Assembly: GCA_017540815.1 (NCBI GenBank) | Contig: JAFYAI010000156.1 | Span: 1 to 64,000, forward strand | DNA length: 64,000 bases | Direction of reading: 5' to 3' | DNA from: Spirochaetales bacterium | GTDB lineage: Bacteria; Spirochaetota; GWE2-31-10; MWDO01 | Shown: positions 26,754 through 34,164 of the stretch, one piece after another | Layout: each line of letters opens with the position of its first letter | Numbering within the stretch: position 1 is the stretch's first letter | Translations under genes and position numbers: made by a program | Notes under the pieces: model-generated | Databases searched by the model: none | Told to the model about the DNA's origin: nothing | Seen by the model: only the letters and a program-made list of their open reading frames with translations

Positions 26754-28295
26754 GTGGGCAAGAAAGATCAAAAATTTGGGTATAAATGTATCTTCCATTT
26801 TTTATATTGTTTCTTAGGAACAACAGCGACATTCTACGCAGTGCTGCTTGGTATGAATGCAATAGTCGCTTCATCACTCATCACGATCATCGTAGGTTTT
26901 TTCACGGTTATCACTAATGATGAAAACCACTACTCATGGGCGGCATTCTGCGGATCATTCGCCGGTATGGCAAGCATCCAACTGGTAAATGTGGGCAAAG
27001 CAGACAGTTACTTCACACTGCACTTCCTGATGATGGTCCTCATCGTTGCGGCGATCGTAAGTCTAATGTATGTCGGCGGTGAGCTGCTCTCATACAAAGC
27101 ACCGAAATACGCATTCGACGGATACGGAGGCCGTCTCGGAACAATCGCATTTATCTCGGTATTGATATTCTACCTCATAAGCAAGTCAGTATGGCACTCG
27201 GAGATCTCGATCTTCGACTTCCACAAGATCCGCACATTCGATCCGTGGACTTTGTTTATGATACCGTCGTCAGTTGTCGCCGCTATGGTTACAATGGCGA
27301 TCAAAAATACAGTCTCATCTCTCAATGACAACCACAAAGTAGTCAGCATCGCTACCAGCGGTATAATCGGCGGCTTGCTCCTTACAACCATTCCGAAATA
27401 CGGCATGGAACTCGGACAAGCATGGTATGCCGGAGCATTCGTCGGGATGAGCAGTTACTTCATCCTGATGTTCAAGAGGCACTTCTTCTACTCAGGCCTC
27501 ATATCCGGTATCTTCCTCGTGCTGACACAGGGGCTGTTCATCGGAATAGGCGGTAAGTTGGGATTCATCTCATTCTTAGCTGTCGTCACTATGAAAGTCC
27601 TCGACAAATTATATAACAAGCTCAAAACTCTCGGCAAAAACGAAGAATCGATCATCGCATCGCTGCAGACAGGTGACATCAAGAACAGTGCCGTCGATGA
27701 CGACTATGCCCAGAAACTCGTCGAGTCTCTCATGGCTGCGAAAGACAGCGGTGCGGAGATACCGCAGTTCGACTTGGGCAGTGCCGGAGAATATGTCATC
27801 GGTGCTCCAACCGATCTGACTACATACGAAGAGGAGCGTGACTCATCGATACACAACTTCGACATGCTCAGCCCGTCGATGAAAGAGATGACGATGTTCC
27901 TGGAGAATATCGACATTAAGAATTGGGTCTATCTCTACAACTTGCAGGGGATCTACACGCCGCTCGCATTCTGCGGTATTAATGCGATACACTCCGATAA
28001 GATCAGATTCAAAGAAAACAGCAAATTCATCAATCTGATTAAGAAAGAAAACCGTCCGATAGCATTTGAGAATGAAGGTCTTGCTCAGTCGATATTCTTC
28101 ACGCGGTTTGATCAGGAAGACCTCGCCACCACAACGATGATGACGATTCTGCCTATCTATGAGAACAACGAGATGTATGGGCTGTTCATCATTATGGATA
28201 AGCACACCGATCCTGAAACCACGAAGAGTAACCTCAAGCAGATTAAACAGATCTACGCACAGATTGCTCCGTTCATTGAGAATGAGAGGATATGA
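26754..28295 (+). CDS. Polytopic membrane protein with C-terminal GAF-like domain
   Basis: 513 residues beginning at a GTG (26754) with AAGGA 7 nt upstream; an upstream in-frame ATG at 26706 lacks a ribosome site. The first 290 residues hold about nine membrane helices (for example FLYCFLGTTATFYAVLLGM). The last 190 residues are soluble and resemble a GAF/sensor fold (FLENIDIKNWVYLYNLQGIY, TTTMMTILPIYENNEMYGLF). It may sense a small molecule at the membrane; no output domain is seen. The family was not recognised. Confidence 0.75.
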   Translation: MGKKDQKFGYKCIFHFLYCFLGTTATFYAVLLGMNAIVASSLITIIVGFFTVITNDENHYSWAAFCGSFAGMASIQLVNVGKADSYFTLHFLMMVLIVAAIVSLMYVGGELLSYKAPKYAFDGYGGRLGTIAFISVLIFYLISKSVWHSEISIFDFHKIRTFDPWTLFMIPSSVVAAMVTMAIKNTVSSLNDNHKVVSIATSGIIGGLLLTTIPKYGMELGQAWYAGAFVGMSSYFILMFKRHFFYSGLISGIFLVLTQGLFIGIGGKLGFISFLAVVTMKVLDKLYNKLKTLGKNEESIIASLQTGDIKNSAVDDDYAQKLVESLMAAKDSGAEIPQFDLGSAGEYVIGAPTDLTTYEEERDSSIHNFDMLSPSMKEMTMFLENIDIKNWVYLYNLQGIYTPLAFCGINAIHSDKIRFKENSKFINLIKKENRPIAFENEGLAQSIFFTRFDQEDLATTTMMTILPIYENNEMYGLFIIMDKHTDPETTKSNLKQIKQIYAQIAPFIENERI

Positions 28296-28300
28296 TGAAT

Positions 28301-28475
28301 GTGGGGCTGCTGCCCCACACCCTGCATGGCGACCGCTGGTCGCCGAGAATGGCGGTCTTTGACCGCCAAAAGTATAAGGGGGACTTTCTCTTTTTTCGCA
28401 GAAAAGAGAAAGCCCCCCTTATAATCCCCCGAAAGAGAAAACAGCGTTGGGCTTGCAGCCCAAACCTGCCGCTGT
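28301..28475. repeat. Array of five stacked hairpins
   Basis: The 365-bp spacer 28296-28659 has no gene but carries a series of perfect inverted repeats: GTGGGGCTGCTGCCCCAC (28301-28318), GGCGACCGCTGGTCGCC (28328-28344), GGCGGTCTTTGACCGCC (28351-28367), an about 18-bp stem AAGGGGG...CCCCCTT (28376-28420), and TTGGGCTTGCAGCCCAA inside an outer ACAGCG/CGCTGT stem (28441-28475). The first may help terminate the membrane/GAF gene. The whole looks like a composite palindromic element. Confidence 0.75.
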
Positions 28476-28545
28476 GACTGTCGAAGTCGGACTATTAGAC
28501 TGTCGTGGTGGCAATAAAAGATAGTGCAATGGAGATATGAAAAAA

Positions 28546-28561
28546 CGGCACTTTCGTGCCG
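28546..28561. repeat. Small hairpin
   Basis: CGGCACTTTCGTGCCG is a compact 6-bp stem with a 4-nt loop, preceded by six A. It could be a weak terminator on the minus strand. Confidence 0.4.
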
Positions 28562-28608
28562 ACTTCCTGACTTGTTTGAGAAATATTGTCCAGATAGAGA
28601 TATAAAAG

Positions 28609-28637
28609 GAAACAAGTGCGTTTACCGCACCTGTTTC
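28609..28637 (-). terminator. Terminator after the small-gene operon
   Basis: On the minus strand GAAACAGGTGCG...CGCACTTGTTTC forms a 12-bp stem with one G-T pair and is followed by CTTTTAT. It lies 23 bp after the stop of the last gene in the 28.6-32.5 kb operon. Confidence 0.75.
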
Positions 28638-28659
28638 TTTCTAAAAATGTTGCATAAGA

Positions 28660-29139
28660 TTATTTTCTCAACAACTTTTCGATCCCTTCGCTCATTTTTG
28701 CATAATTTTCTGAAATTTTCTTATGTTTCTCAATTCCTTTAGCACTACTCTCCTGCATTTTTCTCACAGGCTCTGTAAACATTTCATAAATCGTATCACA
28801 AAACTTCTGTTTACTATTTTCATCATCAATATTCAATATCACTTCTTCATTTTCTTGATATTTATAAGTAATGATATTGTTATTATATCTCATATAAATA
28901 CTATCACTTGGCAGACCACTAACATTCTTAAATAATATGTAATCATCTTCTCCATAATTCTTGATAAATCCTAATTCCATCGGTTCAACATTTTTTTGTT
29001 TCATACGAAATACCAATTTAGCTGCATCTTTCATTACATTCTCACAGTATTTGCTGTCATCGCGTAAATATTCAATCTGATTAGTGTCTGTTTTTACTTT
29101 CTCAAATACCGATTTAAAATTTTCAAAAATTATATCCAT
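28660..29139 (-). CDS. Hypothetical protein, 159 residues
   Basis: Starts at ATG 29139, with GAGG 10 nt upstream; an earlier in-frame ATG lacks a ribosome site. It is rich in Lys, Asn and Glu with AT-rich codons, unlike the housekeeping genes nearby. A C-terminal helical segment (EKHKKISENYAKMSEGIEKL) may form a coiled coil. There is no signal peptide and no recognised family. It is the last gene of a minus-strand series that begins with the zinc-finger/FGE-fold gene. Confidence 0.65.
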   Translation of the reverse strand: MDIIFENFKSVFEKVKTDTNQIEYLRDDSKYCENVMKDAAKLVFRMKQKNVEPMELGFIKNYGEDDYILFKNVSGLPSDSIYMRYNNNIITYKYQENEEVILNIDDENSKQKFCDTIYEMFTEPVRKMQESSAKGIEKHKKISENYAKMSEGIEKLLRK

Positions 29140-29236
29140 AAATAAACACCTCAAAAAAATAATAATTTTGTCGGTTCAAATATATATGAGCCGACAAATG
29201 AAGAACAACTATAAAATAACTTGACAAGCAACTTAT

Positions 29237-29455
29237 TTAGTATATCTCTTCAAATAAATTCTTTATCTTCCCATCCGTATACCAAACTACAAATTTTCTA
29301 GTATCAGTTTTGCCCTTTTTTATTTCTGCGTCCGAAAGACCTAACTCAGAAGCTCTTTTTTCAGAGAAATAGGCAACAAACAACTCAGGAAGGTCTTTAA
29401 TCGGTTTGTCAGTGTCAAAGACAAAACCTTTTTTGTTCTCAATGTCGATAATCAT
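29237..29455 (-). CDS. Small hypothetical protein, 72 residues
   Basis: Starts at ATG 29455, with AAGGAG 7 nt upstream. The sequence MIIDIENKKGFVFDTDKPIK continues into a helix containing FSEKRASELGLSDAEIKKG. It is soluble and charged. No family was recognised. It is part of the same minus-strand gene series and has similar AT-rich codon use. Confidence 0.65.
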   Translation of the reverse strand: MIIDIENKKGFVFDTDKPIKDLPELFVAYFSEKRASELGLSDAEIKKGKTDTRKFVVWYTDGKIKNLFEEIY

Positions 29456-29517
29456 AATCAACTCCTTAAATAAAATATCATTTGTTTTATTATTTTCTCT
29501 TTTCTTAATCTAATTCC

Positions 29518-30210
29518 CTAAAGCACAATATCTCTCACGGCTCGAACACTACGCCGAGTTGTTTTGTCTTCATCTCCTCCGGTATAATAACCATTATCTC
29601 CAAGGCTACAACAATATGCCTCCGTGACAACACCATATGAACAACCCGATGTCCAATACAGTCCTTTATACTCAATTCTTATCCCTGAAGTAACTTCTTC
29701 ATATACATGTTCTCCCATTTTATCTACATATATATATCCTAACATTTTACGCAAACCATCTTTTATATGTTCCCGCATTTTGAAGATAATCCCCATTTCA
29801 TCACGCCCAGGCAGATACCATCCTTTCCCCAAACTCTTGACATAGTCAAAAGCCGGATATTTCCCTTTTATATCCCAATCTCCGATAAGATTGATTTTTT
29901 CCGTAATTTCACTATCACCAATAAGATCTTTATTATACCCTTCTGCATCTTTCGTGCACCACTCTAATTCATGTTTTTCATAGAGACTAACAATCTTAAC
30001 CTTTATTCCTTTAACCTCAAAAACAATGCCAATGGGAGTAAGATTACTGTCAGAACGATAATCTGTATCGAAAAATACAGTTTTTTTACCATTGATAACA
30101 CCTTCATAAGCTATGTCACCGACAGCCGGAACTTTACCGATTAACTGAATATTCACATAATAATCAAAATATTTTTTTATCTCTTCATCATTCAATTTCT
30201 TGTATCGCAT
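29518..30210 (-). CDS. C-type-lectin/FGE-like fold protein (Lcl/DUF1566-like)
   Basis: 230 residues without a signal peptide. The C-terminal half follows the Lcl/DUF1566 pattern: KGWYLPGRDEMGIIF (the 'W-LP' element), then YWTSGCSYG and a closing RRSVRAVRDI. This fold is related to formylglycine-generating enzymes and to the variable proteins of diversity-generating retroelements, but no reverse transcriptase or template repeat is nearby. The start has AGGAGTA upstream. The gene begins 2 bp after the 75-residue membrane-protein gene, so the two are co-transcribed. Confidence 0.65.
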   Translation of the reverse strand: MRYKKLNDEEIKKYFDYYVNIQLIGKVPAVGDIAYEGVINGKKTVFFDTDYRSDSNLTPIGIVFEVKGIKVKIVSLYEKHELEWCTKDAEGYNKDLIGDSEITEKINLIGDWDIKGKYPAFDYVKSLGKGWYLPGRDEMGIIFKMREHIKDGLRKMLGYIYVDKMGEHVYEEVTSGIRIEYKGLYWTSGCSYGVVTEAYCCSLGDNGYYTGGDEDKTTRRSVRAVRDIVL

Positions 30211-30212
30211 AA

Positions 30213-30440
30213 TTACTCCTCAAATAATTTCTTTATATCATTAATTCTTTTTTCTTTCTGTTTGTTTATAACATTTATTCTGATGACAATCAGAAAAGCA
30301 ATCACAGCGATAATCGGCAGTAATATCACAGGCAAAGACATCTCTTCCCTAATCATCAGCCCAATAATAATGATCAAGAAAACAAACACCGCCAATAAAA
30401 TAATCTTAAATACTTTGCTTAACTTCGCAACAACACGCAT
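30213..30440 (-). CDS. Small two-helix membrane protein
   Basis: 75 residues. Two hydrophobic helices (IILLAVFVFLIIIIGLMI and LPVILLPIIAVIAFLIVIRI) are followed by a basic tail (KQKEKRINDIKKLFEE). AAGGAG precedes the ATG. It stands between the zinc-finger/FGE-fold gene and the Lcl-like gene and overlaps neither. It may anchor a neighbouring product to the membrane. Function unknown. Confidence 0.65.
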   Translation of the reverse strand: MRVVAKLSKVFKIILLAVFVFLIIIIGLMIREEMSLPVILLPIIAVIAFLIVIRINVINKQKEKRINDIKKLFEE

Positions 30441-30508
30441 AAATAACTCCTTATCATGTTATAATTATAATATATATCATTCACCATAGATCAAATTTCA
30501 TAATCTAC

Positions 30509-32536
30509 TTAATTACACGATCTAACAAGGAAACACCTGTTCCCTTTAGCGATTGTCAAGTCAACAGAAGTTGTTGTCTTGCCACAGACATACATTTTCT
30601 TGCCATAAAAAGACACATCGCCCAAAACTATACCGAGAAACTTAATGGGACTTGAACCAAAATATTCATGATCTTTTTTTATTGCTGACAAGTTCCAACA
30701 CCATCCACCTTCTGTATTTTCATTCAAATTTATTACTTTTTTTGCAACTTTCCATTCTGCTAACGTTGGAAGTCGGTATCCGTTAGCTTTCCTATCCCAT
30801 GTTACATCTATACCGTTCTTGCGGAACTTAACTTTATAGCATGGAGTAAGTTCATCTTCCTTGCTGAGTTTGTTGCAGAGTGCAATAGCCTCAAACCATG
30901 ATATATCTTTATCAGCATTATCATCACTGCTAAATGCTATACCAGATTCATTTCTCTCTATCGTTACATAGTTAGAGCATATAGCAAAAGGCTGTAATTC
31001 CTTTGATTCAAAGATAAAATAACTTTGATCCGTGATATGATATTTATCCCGAAGAGCTTGTTCTTCTGCTTTCTTTTTCTCCTCAGCTATACGCTTTTCT
31101 TCAGCAATTCGCTTTTCTTCAGCGATTCGTTTTTCCTCAGCAATTCTTTTCTCTTCAGCGATTCGTTTTTCTTCAGCAATCCGTTTTTCCTCAGCTATAC
31201 GCTTTTCTTCGGCAATTTGCTTTTCCTTAGCAATTCGCATCTCTTCAGCAATTCGCTCCTGCTCTGCCCTAAATGTGGCAATTCTCTGATTCTCTGTTTC
31301 ACGCAGCTGTTCAATCGGAGGTAGATCTGTCCAGCCGAGTTTCTCTGCCAACACCATAACGAAGGCGTTCTCAACCTCTTCTTTAGTGCCGTCTCCTTCA
31401 TTACACTTCAGATCAAATTTACCTGCTTCAAACATCAGCATATCTTTATCATCCGATGATTTCAATGCTTCAACATCTATATATTTATCAATATAACCAT
31501 TGATAAATCTTTTATATGCTCTTTGCTTACCTTCTATCATTCCTTCAGTAAACAAGAAGTAATCCTCACGAGAAACCGCATCATGAAACGGACACTGTTG
31601 CTCCAACTCTGACTTTACAAAATTATCTCCATTCAATCCAAAACTCATCCAATTAAGATGACGGATTGTTTTCATCCATTTATCAGTACTAACCATTTTC
31701 TGCACTTTGTTATAATGTTCTGTCATATATGGAGCAAATCTTCTGCGTATTTCTGAGTGAAATATAGGCACACATTCTTCTTTTTCAGCAAATCGAGGCC
31801 ATTTTTCTAAGCCAACAGAATTAATTAAAACATCTATGCCTTTATTATACAAATCATTACTATATACAATACTTGCAATAGTATCCCATCCGTCTATATA
31901 TTTATTAACATCTTCAACTATTCTTTTTTCTTTATCCGCATAATATTTATCCATAGCATCCATATTTGAGCCGAATTTATACAATACAGACTTCAAATAT
32001 TCCATGCCAACTTCATCAGCATTGTATTTCCTATTTTTTTTGCAGAACAGATCCAACATTCTTTCTATCATATTATAGATATTTTCTGCACCTGTAATAT
32101 CAGCAATATTATATGAACTTATATCACGCTCAATATCTGCAATTAAATTCTGCTGTTCACGATTTTCACGATCTTCCTGTAATCTTTGCTGTTCTACAGC
32201 CGCACGCTGCTGTTCTGCTTCAAGACGAGCCTGTTCTCGTTCGGCACTTTCCCTGCGAGCCTGTTCCTCTCTCTGTTCTCTTGCATATCTTGCTTCTCGT
32301 TCTTCTTCAAGACGCTGTTCTGCCAAACGCTCCATTTCTCTCTGATGCTCTCTTTCATCCTGCTGCCGCTGCTCTTCCAGACGCTGCATTTCTCTCTGAC
32401 GTTCTCTCTCTTCTGCCTGATTATAACTGTCTCGCTGTCTGCTGTCTCTCTCTTCGCTACACTTTCGTGAACAAAAACGAGTTGTATAACCAGTTCCATC
32501 TTCAAATTGTTTCCCGCACCATTCACATATTCGCAT
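30509..32536 (-). CDS. Zinc-finger, long single alpha-helix and FGE-fold protein
   Basis: 675 residues from ATG 32536, chosen because AAAGGGG lies 6 nt upstream. An N-terminal zinc finger has CEWCGKQF and FCSRKC. It is followed by about 110 residues of Glu/Arg/Gln-rich coiled coil, a 270-residue middle domain, a single-helix stretch made of a repeating six-residue unit RIAEEK (about residues 425-485), and a C-terminal FGE/sulfatase-modifying fold (ISWFEAIALCNKLSKEDELT, GYRLPTLAEW, CFLVRSC). No signal peptide is present. The combination was not recognised as a known family. It heads an operon of small unknown genes and lies downstream of RNA copy 1. Confidence 0.75.
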   Translation of the reverse strand: MRICEWCGKQFEDGTGYTTRFCSRKCSEERDSRQRDSYNQAEERERQREMQRLEEQRQQDEREHQREMERLAEQRLEEEREARYAREQREEQARRESAEREQARLEAEQQRAAVEQQRLQEDRENREQQNLIADIERDISSYNIADITGAENIYNMIERMLDLFCKKNRKYNADEVGMEYLKSVLYKFGSNMDAMDKYYADKEKRIVEDVNKYIDGWDTIASIVYSNDLYNKGIDVLINSVGLEKWPRFAEKEECVPIFHSEIRRRFAPYMTEHYNKVQKMVSTDKWMKTIRHLNWMSFGLNGDNFVKSELEQQCPFHDAVSREDYFLFTEGMIEGKQRAYKRFINGYIDKYIDVEALKSSDDKDMLMFEAGKFDLKCNEGDGTKEEVENAFVMVLAEKLGWTDLPPIEQLRETENQRIATFRAEQERIAEEMRIAKEKQIAEEKRIAEEKRIAEEKRIAEEKRIAEEKRIAEEKRIAEEKRIAEEKKKAEEQALRDKYHITDQSYFIFESKELQPFAICSNYVTIERNESGIAFSSDDNADKDISWFEAIALCNKLSKEDELTPCYKVKFRKNGIDVTWDRKANGYRLPTLAEWKVAKKVINLNENTEGGWCWNLSAIKKDHEYFGSSPIKFLGIVLGDVSFYGKKMYVCGKTTTSVDLTIAKGNRCFLVRSCN
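31082..31261. repeat. 18-bp in-frame tandem repeat (about ten units)
   Basis: About ten 18-bp units, of the type CTCAGCTATACGCTTTTC on the plus strand, encode the repeated RIAEEK hexapeptide. Units 1 and 7 are identical and others differ by one to four bases. Unit gain or loss keeps the reading frame and would change the helix length. Confidence 0.85.
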
Positions 32537-32675
32537 TTCATACCCCTTTGTTTTTATATAATTGTATTTCATTTCGCAACAGACATATATAGAGTCGCGA
32601 AAAATTTTCAATCCTGTTTAGTCTCTTCCTAACGTTCAAGTTGTGTGTCCTACAACAAAAGCAAGAGGAGATGTT

Positions 32676-32724
32676 CATTTAGATTGTTCTGTCAAGAACA
32701 ATCTAAATGTGGTATACCACATTT
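32676..32724. promoter_or_regulatory. Overlapping hairpin and GTGGTATACCAC palindrome
   Basis: CATTTAGATTGTTCT (32676-32690) and its exact complement (32695-32709) form a 15-bp stem with loop GTCA. The last five bases are shared with a 20-bp perfect palindrome AAATGTGGTATACCACATTT (32705-32724). The two cannot form together as RNA. The TGGTATACCA core resembles GntR-type operators. It lies between structured RNA copy 1 and the start of the zinc-finger/FGE-fold gene, about 140 bp before its ATG. Confidence 0.6.
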
Positions 32725-32765
32725 AATTTTTTTGATTTTTTTGGTTGAAATTAAAAATGATTATA

Positions 32766-33015
32766 AGAAAAAATATTTAATTCTCATTTTGAAGAATCTC
32801 CTGTAATTTAGTTTAACTACAGAAACGCCCAAACCAGATGATGCTAGTACAGGCAGAAGAATTCCAAATTACATGACAAACAAACTCTCTGTCTCATCAT
32901 AAGGCATAGGCGTTATCACAATGGATAACTCTCATACAAAATGAGACATGTAATTTGAAACTTCAATTCGATAAAAGGGGTACTAGTCCCTTTACCGAAT
33001 GATTTCTATAATTAT
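32766..33015 (-). ncRNA. Candidate structured ncRNA, copy 1
   Basis: Predicted transcript of about 250 nt from near 33015. P1: ATTCGGTAAAGGG pairs with CCCTTTTATCGAAT (33000-32966). P2: a 14-bp stem between 32960-32947 and 32875-32862. P3 inside it: TCTCAT/ATGAGA. P4: GTTATC/GATAAC. A possible pseudoknot joins AACGCCT (32914-32908) with GGGCGTT (32830-32824). The 3' end ATTCTTCA/TGAGAAT plus T-run (32797-32766) looks like a terminator, and its CAAAATGAGA is also complementary to P3. There is no coding potential. A diverged copy at 42388 keeps P1 to P4. No known RNA family was recognised. Confidence 0.7.
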
Positions 33016-33021
33016 ATTGAT

Positions 33022-33050
33022 ATAATAAATGATAAAACAGAATTTGTCAA
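33022..33050 (-). promoter_or_regulatory. Promoter of structured RNA copy 1
   Basis: TTGACA (33050-33045) and TATTAT (33027-33022) with exactly 17 bp between. The same TTGACA/17 bp/TAT-AT layout precedes RNA copy 2. The motif ATAATTATAGAA follows in both. Confidence 0.8.
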
Positions 33051-33116
33051 GTGGAAAAATGTGCAATGAAAAAAGCCGTGTTTTTTTGCAAAATCATGAC
33101 TTTTTTTGTATCAAAA

Positions 33117-33155
33117 TGTCACTTCCCTGTCACTTCCTTGTCACTTCCTTGTCAC
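33117..33155. repeat. 11-bp direct repeats upstream of a promoter
   Basis: TGTCACTTCCC, TGTCACTTCCT, TGTCACTTCCT and a partial TGTCACCATC follow one another, one unit per helical turn. They end about 33 bp before the -35 of the DUF2520 gene, so they could be a phased activator or repressor site. Confidence 0.6.
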
Positions 33156-33188
33156 CATCAATTCACTCAAAGAATGCCGGTTATAAAT

Positions 33189-33217
33189 TTGACACAATCA
33201 ATACGAAGTGATATAAT
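33189..33217 (+). promoter_or_regulatory. Consensus promoter of the DUF2520 gene
   Basis: TTGACA (33189-33194) and TATAAT (33212-33217) are both consensus with a 17-bp spacer. The start would be near 33224, 35 bp before the ATG. Confidence 0.88.
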
Positions 33218-33258
33218 TCTATCACAGAATATGGGGACAGGATAAATCAGGAGGCACA

Positions 33259-34125
33259 ATGACCATAGCTTTCATCGGATGCGGACGAGTCGGCACATCG
33301 CTGGCTAAGTATTTTACGGACAAGGGACTGACTGTCATCGGCATGAATGACAGAACCGCTTCAGTCGGTCAGGACTCCGCCGAGTTCGTCGGAGTACCGT
33401 TTTTCGCAGACAGAACAGAATTAATTACAGGAGCTGATGTGATTTTCCTGACCGTGTCGGACGGAGCAATCTCAACTGTATGGAATGAGATCAAGTCAGA
33501 ATGTGGCATGGCACAATTGTGCGGCAAGACTTTTGTTCACTGCAGCGGAGCATTGTCGTCAGCTGTGTTTTCATCAGATGATGAAAATGATCTGCACATC
33601 GCAGCAGCCTCACTTCATCCGGCACAAGCATTCTGCGACAAATATGAGTCGGACAAAGCATTGCCGCAGACAGTCTTTACCGCAGAATACGACATCCCGC
33701 CGAATATGCCCAACCACATAACAGAGCTGCTCGACATTCTCGGCAACAGATACGCCGTGATTGACGCTGCGTCGAAAGCATTATACCACGCCGCCAATGT
33801 TATGGCGAGCAACTGTATGGTCGCATTATTCAGCCTCGCTCAGCAGTCACTCTTAGAATGCGGCATCCCAGAAGAAGTCTCCCGCTCTTTGCTGGGCAGC
33901 CTCGCCGTCGGCAATGCTCAGAATATTCTGCAAAACGGAGTCGTCAAGGCACTCACCGGCCCGATTGACCGCGGCGATGCAGTGACTGTCGCTAAGCATC
34001 TGCAAGTCCTAAGCGGCGAAACGCTGGAGATATACAGGCATTTGTCACTGGAGTTGGTTAATATCGCGAAGAAGAAAAATCCTGAGAAGGATTATGGGGA
34101 GATAATGGAGATTTTGGAAAAATAA
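33259..34125 (+). CDS. Rossmann-fold/DUF2520 dehydrogenase-like protein
   Basis: 288 residues with AGGAGG 5 nt before the ATG. An N-terminal NAD(P) Rossmann motif reads IAFIGCGRVGTSLAKYF. The C-terminal helical domain is of the DUF2520/ProC-like type (ALYHAANVMASNCMVALFSL, LTGPIDRGDAVTVAKHLQVL). The conserved GP-DRGD motif and HxANVxxSN are typical. The substrate of this family is unknown; it is often compared with pyrroline-carboxylate or ketopantoate reductases. Its final residues ILEK are encoded within the terminator shared with tcdA. Confidence 0.85.
   Translation: MTIAFIGCGRVGTSLAKYFTDKGLTVIGMNDRTASVGQDSAEFVGVPFFADRTELITGADVIFLTVSDGAISTVWNEIKSECGMAQLCGKTFVHCSGALSSAVFSSDDENDLHIAAASLHPAQAFCDKYESDKALPQTVFTAEYDIPPNMPNHITELLDILGNRYAVIDAASKALYHAANVMASNCMVALFSLAQQSLLECGIPEEVSRSLLGSLAVGNAQNILQNGVVKALTGPIDRGDAVTVAKHLQVLSGETLEIYRHLSLELVNIAKKKNPEKDYGEIMEILEK
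33511..33522. repeat. Iterated palindrome GCACAATTGTGC, copy 2
   Basis: A full 12-bp palindrome within the DUF2520 gene, read as GCA-CAA-TTG-TGC (Ala-Gln-Leu-Cys). Confidence 0.7.
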
Positions 34126-34164
34126 ATAACCGCCGCAAGCAGGCAGTTATTTATTTTTCCAAAA
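34112..34164. terminator. Bidirectional terminator built into both gene ends
   Basis: TTTTGGAAAAATAAATAAC (34112-34130) and its perfect complement (34146-34164) form a 19-bp stem. The stop codons of both convergent genes lie in the two arms, so both proteins end with the same residues ILEK. Confidence 0.9.

Noticed and set aside
32766-33015. Structured RNA as tmRNA, 6S, RNase P or retron RNA
   Set aside because: No tag-peptide frame or tRNA-like CCA end, no 6S-type closing stem with central bubble, no RNase P core seen, and no reverse transcriptase nearby; a two-copy state also argues against housekeeping RNAs.
33029-33245. Two short plus-strand frames with Phe/Cys/His-rich products
   Set aside because: They overlap the RNA copy 1 promoter, the 11-bp repeats and the DUF2520 promoter, and have no ribosome site.
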